From NCBI GenBank assembly GCA_003225615.1, contig QIAS01000117.1, positions 1,992 through 7,029 on the forward strand: a DNA stretch of 5,038 nucleotides, read 5' to 3'. The position numbers and the translations under genes are program-made. The DNA is from Acidobacteriota bacterium. GTDB lineage: Bacteria > Acidobacteriota > Terriglobia > Terriglobales > Acidobacteriaceae. Position 1 is the stretch's first letter. The number at the start of each line of letters is the position of its first letter. The notes under the pieces were generated by a model that saw only the letters and a program-made list of their open reading frames with translations, had not been told where the DNA came from and made no database searches. Below, piece after piece: positions 1-5,038 of this stretch.

Positions 1-599
1 AGGTCACGGACGGCATGAGCGACGCGCTTTATCCCGCCTTTGACAGGCACGGCAAATATCTCTACTTCACTGCCAGCACCGACACCGCTCTTACAGGCGG
101 GCAGGGCTGGGACATGTCGGGCGACAACCAGCGAGTCACACGCAGCGCCTACATAGTCGTTCTGGCCAAGGACGTGGCGTCGCCGCTCGCGCCGGAGAGC
201 GATGAAGAAAAAGTCAAAGAGGAGATCAAGGAGCAGAAGGAGCAAAAGGCCAAAGACAAGGCTGAGGCAAAGAAGAAGGACAACGACAAAGAGAAAGACA
301 AAGACAGCAAAGACGCGGACAAAGATGCCGCTACAGACAAGGACAGAGACAAAGACAAAGACAAAGACAAAGACAAAAAAGATGAGCCCGTCGTCGTACG
401 CATCGACATGGAGAACATCGGCCAGCGAATTCTGTCTTTGCCGATCCAGAAATTATCTGAACTTGGAAGCAGGCAAGTCCGGAATTCTGTTTCTGTCCGA
501 GGGCCCGTCGGTGATTACCGAAGAGGATCAGGACAACCTGAAGCAAACGATCCACAAGTTCGATCTGAGCAAGCGCAAGGTGGACAAGTTCCTCGATGA
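1..599 (+). CDS. Tricorn-like S41 peptidase, upstream fragment (5' end outside window, frame-broken)
   Basis: The frame is open from the window edge. It reads VTDGMSDALYPAFDRHGKYL, a typical beta-propeller (WD40-like/PD40) strand, so the ATG at 15 is an internal Met and the true start lies upstream. The region encodes the end of the propeller of a tricorn-type protease, followed by SPLAPESDEEK and a roughly 60-residue Lys/Asp/Glu-rich linker at about 198-384, then VRIDMENIGQRILSLPI. Genuine coding ends at about 446. From 447 to the TGA at 597-599 the frame reads unrelated residues, while the expected continuation (RNYLNLEAGK) is in the next frame. In this family the propellers feed peptides to the protease domains. 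This is the same gene as the downstream fragment, divided by an indel that may be a real mutation or a sequence error. Family assignment is from recognised motifs, not a search. Confidence 0.85.
   Translation, partial: VTDGMSDALYPAFDRHGKYLYFTASTDTALTGGQGWDMSGDNQRVTRSAYIVVLAKDVASPLAPESDEEKVKEEIKEQKEQKAKDKAEAKKKDNDKEKDKDSKDADKDAATDKDRDKDKDKDKDKKDEPVVVRIDMENIGQRILSLPIQKLSELGSRQVRNSVSVRGPVGDYRRGSGQPEANDPQVRSEQAQGGQVPR
336..377 (+). repeat. Hexamer tandem repeat coding for Asp-Lys pairs
   Basis: Seven consecutive hexamers run GACAAG, GACAGA, then five perfect copies of GACAAA (348-377). They code for a DKDRDKDK-type stretch inside the broader charged linker at about 198-384 of the tricorn-like gene. 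Exact hexamer copies keep the frame when copy number changes, so the linker length can vary by replication slippage without breaking the protein. Confidence 0.9.
444..450 (+). other. Frame break inside the tricorn-like gene
   Basis: Upstream codons end ...CTG TCT TTG CCG ATC (LSLPI), and the next family-like codons, AGA AAT TAT CTG AAC (RNYLN), start at 448, leaving a single C at 447 between them. The shift equals a gain of 1 base or a loss of 2 or 5 bases. Tricorn homologues, as I remember them, have one or two residues (usually Pro plus one) between the LPI-like and RNY-like motifs, which favours a deletion. No slippery heptamer or stop codon at the junction suggests programmed frameshifting. 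Confidence 0.8.
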
Positions 600-2025
600 A
601 GTGAATGACTTCACCGTCTCAGCCAATGGAGAGAAGCTCCTGTATCGAAAAGAGGAGCAGTGGGCGATAACCGGGACAGGGGAGCCGCCCTCTGCCACGC
701 CTCCCGATAAACCTAAGCCGGGCGAAGGGCCGCTCAAGCTCGATACCATGGAGCTCTACCTCCAGCCTCGCGACATGTGGAAGCAGATTTATCGCGAGAC
801 TTGGCGCATCGAGCGCGATTTCTTCTACGACCCTAACCACCACGGCCTGGATCTGGCCAAAGTGCAGAAAAAATATGAGCCATATCTGGAAGGGGTGGCT
901 TCGCGCGAAGAATTGACTTACTTATTTCAAGAAGCCCTCGGCGAAATGACCGTAGGACACATGTTCGTGGGCGGCGGCCATGAGCCAGATGCCAAGAAAA
1001 TAAAAGGCGGCTTGTTGGGCGCAGATTACACGGTCGAAAACGGCCGCTATCGCGTGGCGAGAGTGTACAACGGAGAAAACTGGAATCCCGGCCTGCAGGC
1101 TCCGCTGACCCAGCCCGGAGTGAACGTGAAGGCAGGCGAGTACATCCTGGCGGTCAACGGGCGTGACCTGCACGGCTCCGATGAAATTTACAGCTTTTTT
1201 GAAGAGACTGCGGGCCGGCAGGTCGTGTTAAAAGTTGGTCCCAATCCTGATGGCAAGGATGCGCGCGAGGTGACCGTCGTTCCCGTCGAGAACGAAGACA
1301 ATCTGCGCCGCCTTGCCTGGGTTGAAGGCAATCGCCGCAAAGTGGATGAGCTAAGCGGTGGCCGCGTGGCGTATGTGCACGTTCCGAACACCGCGGGCGC
1401 CGGCTACAACAACTTCAATCGCTACTATTTTGCCCAGGTTGGCAAAGACGCCGCCATCATTGACGAACGCTTCAACGAAGGCGGGCAGCTTGCCGACTAC
1501 ATCATCGACTACTTGCGCCGGCCGCTCATGAGCCGCATCGTGACCCGCGAAGGACAGGATTGGTCAAGTCCCACCGAGGCGATCTACGGCCCAAAAGTCA
1601 TGGTCGTGAATGAAATGGCCGGCTCCGGAGGCGATGCGCTGCCCTGGTACTTCCGCAAAGCGCAAATCGGTCCACTGGTAGGCAAGAAAACGTGGGGCGG
1701 ATTGGTGGGAATCGGTGGCTATCCCGAGTTGATTGATGGCGGCTATGTGACCGCTCCCAGAGACGCCATCTACGGCCTCAACGGCGACTGGGAAGTGGAG
1801 AACCACGGGATTCCCCCTGATTTCGACGTAGACCTGGATCCCGCGGCCGTTCGCCAGGGGCACGATCCGCAACTCGAGAAGGCAGTCCAAGTGGTAATGC
1901 AGTTGCTCAAAGAGCATCCGTTACCCGATTACAAACGGCCCAACTATCCCAACTATCACGCCAGCGATGGCTTGGGCATCGACAAAGCAAAAGGAACCAC
2001 CGGCACCCCAGCCGGTGGCAAATAA
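448..2025 (+). CDS. Tricorn-like S41 peptidase, C-terminal fragment with C1, PDZ and C2 domains
   Basis: This continues the broken gene. A last propeller blade (IHKFDLSKRKVDKFL, VSANGEKLLYR) spans about 448-660. The helical C1 domain (MELYLQPRDMWKQIYRETW onward) spans about 748-970, a PDZ domain (VKAGEYILAVNGRDL) about 1010-1290, and the C2 catalytic domain about 1350-1900. Tricorn uses a Ser-His-Ser-Glu tetrad. Visible here are His at 958-960 (in TVGHMF), the nucleophile Ser at 1624-1626 (NEMAGSGGD) and Glu at 1798-1800 (ENHGIPPDF). The residue before the His is Gly, where tricorn has Ser. The family cleaves small peptides, often those released by the proteasome or other proteases. The frame is also open back to an ATG at 202 with a GGAG before it, but 202-447 in this frame gives an Arg/Lys/Thr-rich shadow of the linker and is not native protein. 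An internal ATG at 748 would start exactly at C1 but has no clear ribosome binding site. Confidence 0.88.
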   Translation, partial: RNYLNLEAGKSGILFLSEGPSVITEEDQDNLKQTIHKFDLSKRKVDKFLDEVNDFTVSANGEKLLYRKEEQWAITGTGEPPSATPPDKPKPGEGPLKLDTMELYLQPRDMWKQIYRETWRIERDFFYDPNHHGLDLAKVQKKYEPYLEGVASREELTYLFQEALGEMTVGHMFVGGGHEPDAKKIKGGLLGADYTVENGRYRVARVYNGENWNPGLQAPLTQPGVNVKAGEYILAVNGRDLHGSDEIYSFFEETAGRQVVLKVGPNPDGKDAREVTVVPVENEDNLRRLAWVEGNRRKVDELSGGRVAYVHVPNTAGAGYNNFNRYYFAQVGKDAAIIDERFNEGGQLADYIIDYLRRPLMSRIVTREGQDWSSPTEAIYGPKVMVVNEMAGSGGDALPWYFRKAQIGPLVGKKTWGGLVGIGGYPELIDGGYVTAPRDAIYGLNGDWEVENHGIPPDFDVDLDPAAVRQGHDPQLEKAVQVVMQLLKEHPLPDYKRPNYPNYHASDGLGIDKAKGTTGTPAGGK

Positions 2026-2042
2026 AACCTAAGGCTTGCGTG

Positions 2043-2065
2043 GGGACGGGCGTCTCGTCCGTCCC
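2043..2065. repeat. GC-rich hairpin downstream of the tricorn-like gene
   Basis: GGGACGGGCG (2043-2052) and CGTCCGTCCC (2056-2065) can pair over 10 positions with one G-U wobble and a three-base loop. It begins 17 bases after the peptidase stop. No T-tract follows, so it is not a standard intrinsic terminator. It could protect the 3' end of the message or be a dispersed intergenic element. A GAGACG at 2076-2081 can alternatively pair with CGTCTC at 2051-2056 and matches the core of the palindrome at 2993-3014. Confidence 0.6.
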
Positions 2066-2119
2066 TGCCGAGTCAGAGACGAGGCAGCCGGTACGCACAT
2101 AGCTGCCAATCCTGTTTTT

Positions 2120-2158
2120 CTCCGCGCGCTCAGCGATCCCTCTGCGATCTCCGCGGTT
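2120..2158 (+). repeat. Degenerate CTCNGCG intergenic repeat
   Basis: Four near-copies of one unit lie at intervals of 9-11 bases: CTCCGCG (2120), CTCAGCGATC (2129), CTCTGCGATC (2140) and CTCCGCGGTT (2149), followed by AAAAG. No reading frame here looks like protein. The pattern resembles CTCTGCG...GCGGTTAAA intergenic repeats that I recall from acidobacterial and related genomes; that likeness is from memory, while the internal repetition is seen directly. Confidence 0.55.
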
Positions 2159-2182
2159 AAAAGCTTTTGCCGCGAATATCAG

Positions 2183-2217
2183 AAAAAAATCCCCCCGGAA
2201 CTCAAGGAATATTCCAG
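2183..2217 (-). terminator. Possible intrinsic terminator of the membrane-protein gene
   Basis: Read on the - strand, just after the stop at 2228, CTGGAA (2217-2212) pairs with TTCCGG (2200-2195) over six positions including one G-U, with an 11-base loop. After a short G-rich gap comes an unbroken run of seven T (2189-2183). The T-run is strong but the stem is short and the loop long. The loop side also contains the 10-bp palindrome GGAATATTCC (2206-2215). Confidence 0.4.
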
Positions 2218-2227
2218 AAGCCGATCC

Positions 2228-2686
2228 CTAAGCCGCTTGTTTGGTTCCCATCTCGTGAACGGACGCAGCCTCGACGCCCCCTCCGGCGAGTCCCCCCAGC
2301 AATAACCCATATATCAAGTGCCCCACTAGAGACGCACCCGCACCCTTTACACCCCCCATGCGAGAACCGAGCACCCCCGCTCCGATCATCGGCATGACTG
2401 CAAGTTGCGATGTCAGCCATAGCACCAAACCAAAGGCCAGCCCTCGCGCAGGCGGAGAGCCCGGAAGGCGGCGATAAAAGAAAGCCGCATACGCCAAAGG
2501 AAACAGCAGCGCGCCGCTGAGAATGTGCACGATCATGCCCAGAGTCCAGCCGCCCAGCATGGTGGCGAGCAGTTCGACAATCTCCACTCGCACACCTACG
2601 AGCAAGGCGAGCACATAAACCGCCGCGCTCATGGCGGGTGTTCCCACCAAGCCTCCCACAATCGCCAAGCCAAGATTGGGCCTCAT
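2228..2686 (-). CDS. Four-helix integral membrane protein of unknown function
   Basis: A 152-residue hydrophobic protein with about four membrane helices, at residues 7-31, 46-70, 83-106 and 116-138, rich in Gly, Ala and Leu. Short polar loops include YRRLPGSPPARG between helices 2 and 3 and SRMGGVKG between 3 and 4. Two His lie in or beside helices, His54 (MIVHILSG) and His123 (VGHLIYG), with a third at 144 near the C-terminus. The shape is like small DUF6789/DUF1440-type membrane proteins, but I cannot fix the family by eye and propose no function. The ATG at 2686 is supported by a strong ribosome binding site five bases upstream. The gene converges on the tricorn-like gene and is 335 bp downstream of the co-directional M48 gene, with terminator-like structure between, so it probably has its own promoter. 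Confidence 0.85.
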   Translation of the reverse strand: MRPNLGLAIVGGLVGTPAMSAAVYVLALLVGVRVEIVELLATMLGGWTLGMIVHILSGALLFPLAYAAFFYRRLPGSPPARGLAFGLVLWLTSQLAVMPMIGAGVLGSRMGGVKGAGASLVGHLIYGLLLGGLAGGGVEAASVHEMGTKQAA

Positions 2687-2690
2687 GCGA

Positions 2691-2697
2691 TCCTCCC
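2691..2697 (-). promoter_or_regulatory. Ribosome binding site of the membrane-protein gene
   Basis: On the - strand GGGAGGA lies just before the ATG at 2686, with its GGAGG core five bases away. This near-perfect anti-Shine-Dalgarno match settles the start over the overlapping longer frame that begins at 2711. Confidence 0.85.
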
Positions 2698-2855
2698 TGT
2701 GTACTGGTCATGTCGCGGAGGCTAATGGGTCGAGAGGGTGGATCCGCGTCGCAACCACCAGCCTGCGAGGTTTAATTTCTGCCACTATTGCTACACGACC
2801 ACAGAGGCGGAAGGGAAACTCAAACTATTAATCTGACTTATTTATAAAACGAGCT

Positions 2856-2874
2856 TGATAAGCCCGGCTTATCA
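2856..2874. promoter_or_regulatory. 19-bp palindrome, operator-like
   Basis: TGATAAGCC-C-GGCTTATCA is a perfect inverted repeat with 9-base arms around one central C. It sits in a local AT-rich patch (TTTATAAAAC at 2841-2850) and is flanked by GAGCTT at 2851 and again at 2882. Its size and symmetry suit a dimeric regulator, and its place some 170 bases upstream of the membrane-protein start would allow control of that gene. It could equally act as an RNA hairpin in a + strand transcript ending at the terminator at 2928-2969. I do not recognise it as a known operator. Confidence 0.5.
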
Positions 2875-2927
2875 CATGATTGAGCTTCATTATCAGTGTA
2901 GCCCGTGGGCAGGGGCGCAAAAGGCGG

Positions 2928-2969
2928 AGGCCGGGATCCCGGAATGACTTCCGGTCCCGGCCTGGTTTT
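2928..2969 (+). terminator. Strong two-part stem-loop with T-tract
   Basis: AGGCCGGGA (2928-2936) pairs perfectly with TCCCGGCCT (2955-2963). After a two-base bulge (TC, 2937-2938), CCGGAA (2939-2944) pairs with TTCCGG (2949-2954), closing a TGAC loop. GG and four T follow (2966-2969). This has the build of a Rho-independent terminator facing the + strand, but no + strand gene lies between 2026 and here. On the - strand the same stem is followed within about six bases by CTTTTG, so it may work both ways and end the M48 message. Confidence 0.65.
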
Positions 2970-2992
2970 ATGTCAACTTTGTGCCCCAAACT

Positions 2993-3014
2993 GAGACGCG
3001 GCAAGCCGCGTCTC
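2993..3014. repeat. Perfect palindrome after the M48 gene (REP-like)
   Basis: GAGACGCGGC (2993-3002) and GCCGCGTCTC (3005-3014) are exact reverse complements separated by AA. It starts seven bases past the M48 stop codon on the - strand and has no proper T-tract. Similar GAGACGCGGC...GCCGCGTCTC palindromes are, from memory, common between genes in acidobacterial genomes, which would make this a dispersed REP-like unit. It may also stabilise the 3' end of the M48 message. Confidence 0.7.
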
Positions 3015-3021
3015 TACAGTG

Positions 3022-4758
3022 CTAGTTAGCAGGGTTAGCGTTCGATGCTGCTGTGGTGCTCCCGTTGCTTGCGGCGCCAATGCGGCTCAGACGCGGAAAG
3101 AACGGCGTCACCTCAAACGGCATTTTGTCTCGCGCGGAGGTAATCGCGACCGGCTGGCTCTTGCTGAGTTCAACACGATTGTCCCACGCATTCATCTTCA
3201 CACGCCCTCCCAGCGGCAATGCCGCAATCTGGTCGAGCTTGTTCAGATCGAATGCCGGCCCTGAGGTCATCAACTCTGACATGCGGGTGACCGTGCCTTT
3301 TTGAGCGATGTTGTTGCCCAGGTGCGCCGTGAGCAGTGCATTCAAGGCACCGGCCCGGCTCTGCAGTGCTTTCAGGAACAGCCCTGCGCTATCCAGTTTC
3401 TGCCCGTAGGGCGACTTCTTGAGCAGCTCGACCGCCTTCTTATCGGCCGCTGCTTCTTCTTCCGGAATGTGCTTGAAGCCGAGATTCGAGTACGTCGATT
3501 CATCCGAGAACAGCATGCGGTCGTTGAAAGCATATTTGCCGCCCAGGTTGTGGCCCAGGACGATGTGCGCGAGTTCGTGGGAAAGCGCCATCGCAAGGCT
3601 GGCCTCATCCGGAAGCACGTCAATAAATCCACGGCTTACGACGATGGTGTTACCCACGCTGAAGGTCTCCAGCGGAGAAGTGAGCAGGATGCGGGTACGT
3701 ACTGGCCGCGACAGATCGAGGTTATTGGTAATTTCCAGGTTGTTGACCACGGTTTGCAGAATCTTGTCAACATCCCCTTCCGGCGCCAGCAGCCCGGCGC
3801 GCTCCAGGCGTTCGATCACATTGTCTTCCGCCTGCTGCTGCCACTCGCGCTGAGCCTGCAGCGGTGAAGCGTCCTGCGTCGCGGGGCTCTCGTCTTTCAC
3901 GCTGTCCACCCGGATCTGTGTTAACTCATCGTCTTTGCCACCCTTCTTCAAGTCGTATCCCCAGATGCGAGTCTGCGCCTTGAATGCGATTTCATTGTGC
4001 GCCTTGGCGCTGAAGTCGCCTTCTTCGCTGTATATGTAGGCCGGCACCCAGTAACCCGGAATCAGGTTCAGGCGCCAGCTGTCCATGTGGAAGAAATAGG
4101 AATTTCGCGGACGGGGAGCATACGTCCCATTTAACCGAACGATGTTGAAATCCTGGTCCTCGACCCAGATTCGGCCGAGGAACCGGCCCTTGCCGGCTTC
4201 CTTCTTGGGTGTGACGTCAAACACCAGGCAGCGCACATCGCCCAAAAATTCGCGGCGCGCATAATGGAAATCATAGTGTTGGCGGTCGAAGTCGGTGCGA
4301 TCGGCGAAGATCATCCAGGAAAATCCCAAGGGTTGGTAACTGATCTTAAACAGGTTGGTAACGCCGCCGAGCAGGTGCTTTTCCATGCTGGCATCTTTCA
4401 GGAAATCGCGGCGATCAATCGCCGCGCCGAAATCCATTCGTCCCAGAAAATAACGATCGTCTTTGGGAACCGGCCCGAGCTGCGGATCGAGCTTCAGGTT
4501 CTGCAGATAGGTCTCCACAATGGGATTCCGCGTCTCCAGCATTTTGACCAGGCCGTGTTCGCGTTGCACGAAGCGATCGACCACCTGGTCCATGGTGACC
4601 GGGGCTGCCTGAGCGGCAGGCGTGGATTGCGGCGGTTGCGCCGGTGCGCTCTGAGCCGCCTCCGGCTGCGTTCCTGCTGGCGTATTCGCTGGCTGCTGCG
4701 CAGCCGCGCTCAACGCCAACAACAGAAAACTGGTGAACATCCAATACCGTCTAGCCAT
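3022..4758 (-). CDS. Secreted M48 zinc metalloprotease with N-terminal LolA/RseB-like domain
   Basis: With the start at 4758 the protein has 578 residues. An N-terminal signal peptide (MARRYW, then a Leu/Ala core ending LSAAA at about 20) suggests export. A Pro/Ala/Gln-rich linker follows to about 55. Residues about 60-275 form a beta-rich domain with features of the LolA/RseB fold (RCLVFDVTPKK, RFLGRIWVEDQDFNIVRLNG). The M48 peptidase spans about 310-500: HELAH (394-398, bases 3565-3579) gives two zinc ligands and the catalytic Glu, and EAAAD at 435-439 supplies the third ligand Glu and the conserved Asp. The catalytic set is complete, so it should be an active endopeptidase. M48 relatives such as BepA act in outer-membrane quality control, but the target here is unknown. 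An ATG at 4773 would add five residues and is less favoured. It follows the TonB-type gene and is probably cotranscribed. Confidence 0.9.
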   Translation of the reverse strand: MARRYWMFTSFLLLALSAAAQQPANTPAGTQPEAAQSAPAQPPQSTPAAQAAPVTMDQVVDRFVQREHGLVKMLETRNPIVETYLQNLKLDPQLGPVPKDDRYFLGRMDFGAAIDRRDFLKDASMEKHLLGGVTNLFKISYQPLGFSWMIFADRTDFDRQHYDFHYARREFLGDVRCLVFDVTPKKEAGKGRFLGRIWVEDQDFNIVRLNGTYAPRPRNSYFFHMDSWRLNLIPGYWVPAYIYSEEGDFSAKAHNEIAFKAQTRIWGYDLKKGGKDDELTQIRVDSVKDESPATQDASPLQAQREWQQQAEDNVIERLERAGLLAPEGDVDKILQTVVNNLEITNNLDLSRPVRTRILLTSPLETFSVGNTIVVSRGFIDVLPDEASLAMALSHELAHIVLGHNLGGKYAFNDRMLFSDESTYSNLGFKHIPEEEAAADKKAVELLKKSPYGQKLDSAGLFLKALQSRAGALNALLTAHLGNNIAQKGTVTRMSELMTSGPAFDLNKLDQIAALPLGGRVKMNAWDNRVELSKSQPVAITSARDKMPFEVTPFFPRLSRIGAASNGSTTAASNANPAN

Positions 4759-4767
4759 AACTCTTTT

Positions 4768-4771
4768 CTCC
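4768..4771 (-). promoter_or_regulatory. Ribosome binding site favouring the M48 start at 4758
   Basis: On the - strand GGAG is followed by nine bases (AAAAGAGTT) and the ATG at 4758. The alternative ATG at 4773, which overlaps this GGAG, is preceded only by the weaker GAAGAAAAG. The 4758 start also gives a conventional basic signal-peptide N-terminus. Confidence 0.55.
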
Positions 4772-4780
4772 ATCTTTTCT

Positions 4781-5038
4781 TCAGTACGCCAATTGGAAAA
4801 CCACGTGTACGATTGCCGTCGAATCGACCGCCTGGCCGTTACGCAAGGCCGGCTTGAAACGCATTTTGTTAGCGGCGGCTACGGCCGCCTCATCCAACCC
4901 ATGGCCAAGCCCGCGTACCACCCGACTCACGTTCAGCTGTCCGTTAGCGCCAAACATCACTTCGAGCAGGACTTCGCCTTCCAGCTTTGCCTGGCGAGCT
5001 TCGCTGGTATAAACCGGATTAGGTTTAAAGATGATTTC
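4781..5038 (-). CDS. TonB-family protein, C-terminal domain (5' end outside window)
   Basis: The last 85 codons before a TGA at 4781-4783 read as a TonB C-terminal domain. They begin EIIFKPNPVYTSEARQAKLE, continue GEVLLEVMFGANGQLNVSRV and then GLGHGLDEAAVAAANKMRFK, and end PALRNGQAVDSTAIVHVVF. These are the family's usual landmarks: the Y-x-x-x-A-R segment, the G-x-V strand, the D/N-G turn, the LDxAA helix and the RFKPA strand. TonB proteins sit in the inner membrane with ExbB/ExbD and pass energy to outer-membrane transporters, but TonB-like C-terminal domains also occur on other envelope proteins, and the N-terminal part that would decide this lies beyond the window. The M48 gene follows after 7 bases (or 22 to its favoured start), which indicates an operon. 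Confidence 0.88.
   Translation of the reverse strand, partial: EIIFKPNPVYTSEARQAKLEGEVLLEVMFGANGQLNVSRVVRGLGHGLDEAAVAAANKMRFKPALRNGQAVDSTAIVHVVFQLAY

Noticed and set aside
149..418. - strand open frame rich in Ser and Leu (LSLSLS)
   Set aside because: It is the antisense reading of the GACAAA-type linker repeat. The + strand frame has flanking family motifs; this one has none.
202..447. N-terminal part of the long + strand frame starting at the ATG at 202
   Set aside because: It reads the linker out of frame as Arg/Lys/Thr repeats. The native sequence for these bases is the other frame, and only the part after 448 is real protein.
2202..2711. Longer - strand frame overlapping the membrane-protein gene
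   Set aside because: Its product is Cys/Arg/Gly-rich with no membrane pattern or motif, whereas the overlapping 2228-2686 frame has four clear helices and a strong ribosome binding site.
2841..2846. TATAAA on the - strand as a -10 box for the membrane-protein gene
   Set aside because: No acceptable -35 hexamer lies 16-18 bases upstream, and it would imply a leader of about 150 bases. Too weak to list as a promoter.
3301..3867. + strand frame of 188 codons opposite the M48 gene
   Set aside because: It lies wholly antisense to the M48 catalytic region, which carries HELAH and other conserved residues, so it is a shadow frame.
4264..4857. + strand frame of 197 codons opposite the M48 N-terminus and the TonB end
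   Set aside because: It crosses the boundary between two well-supported - strand genes and has an Arg/Leu-rich composition typical of antisense reading.

Overview
The window reads as a stretch of chromosome from an Acidobacteriota-like soil bacterium (Terriglobia/Koribacter type). This is an inference from three things: moderately high GC, a tricorn-like S41 peptidase with a Lys/Asp-rich linker, and intergenic palindromes with a GAGACGCGGC core of a type I associate with acidobacterial genomes. No phage, integrase, IS transposase, CRISPR array, tRNA or rRNA is visible.

Layout. (1) Positions 1-2025, + strand: the 3' part of a large tricorn-protease-like gene (end of the beta-propeller, a charged linker, then the C1, PDZ and C2 protease domains). 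It is split by a reading-frame break at about 447. The first 147 or so codons are in one frame, and everything from the sequence RNYLNLEAGK onward is in the next frame. (2) Positions 2026-2227: a convergent intergenic region of about 200 bp with a GC-rich hairpin, a degenerate CTCNGCG repeat and a possible terminator for the opposite strand. (3) Positions 2228-2686, - strand: a 152-residue four-helix membrane protein of unknown function with a strong ribosome binding site. (4) Positions 2687-3021: 335 bp without a gene. It holds a 19-bp palindrome, a textbook stem-loop plus T-tract that faces the + strand although no + strand gene precedes it, and a perfect 10-bp-arm palindrome just after the M48 gene. 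(5) Positions 3022-4758, - strand: a secreted or periplasmic M48 zinc metalloprotease with a second, LolA/RseB-like domain in front of the protease. (6) Positions 4781-5038, - strand: the C-terminal domain of a TonB-family protein that enters from beyond the window edge and is followed at once by the M48 gene, so the two probably form an operon.

Functionally this is an envelope and protein-turnover neighbourhood. The tricorn-like enzyme normally trims peptides, the M48 protein probably works in the periplasm or at the envelope, and the TonB-type protein links inner and outer membrane. Only the TonB-M48 pair has evidence of joint expression. No clearly new multi-gene system is present. The points most worth a second look are the frame break, the two-domain M48 protein beside TonB, and the orphan terminator/palindrome region at 2850-2970.
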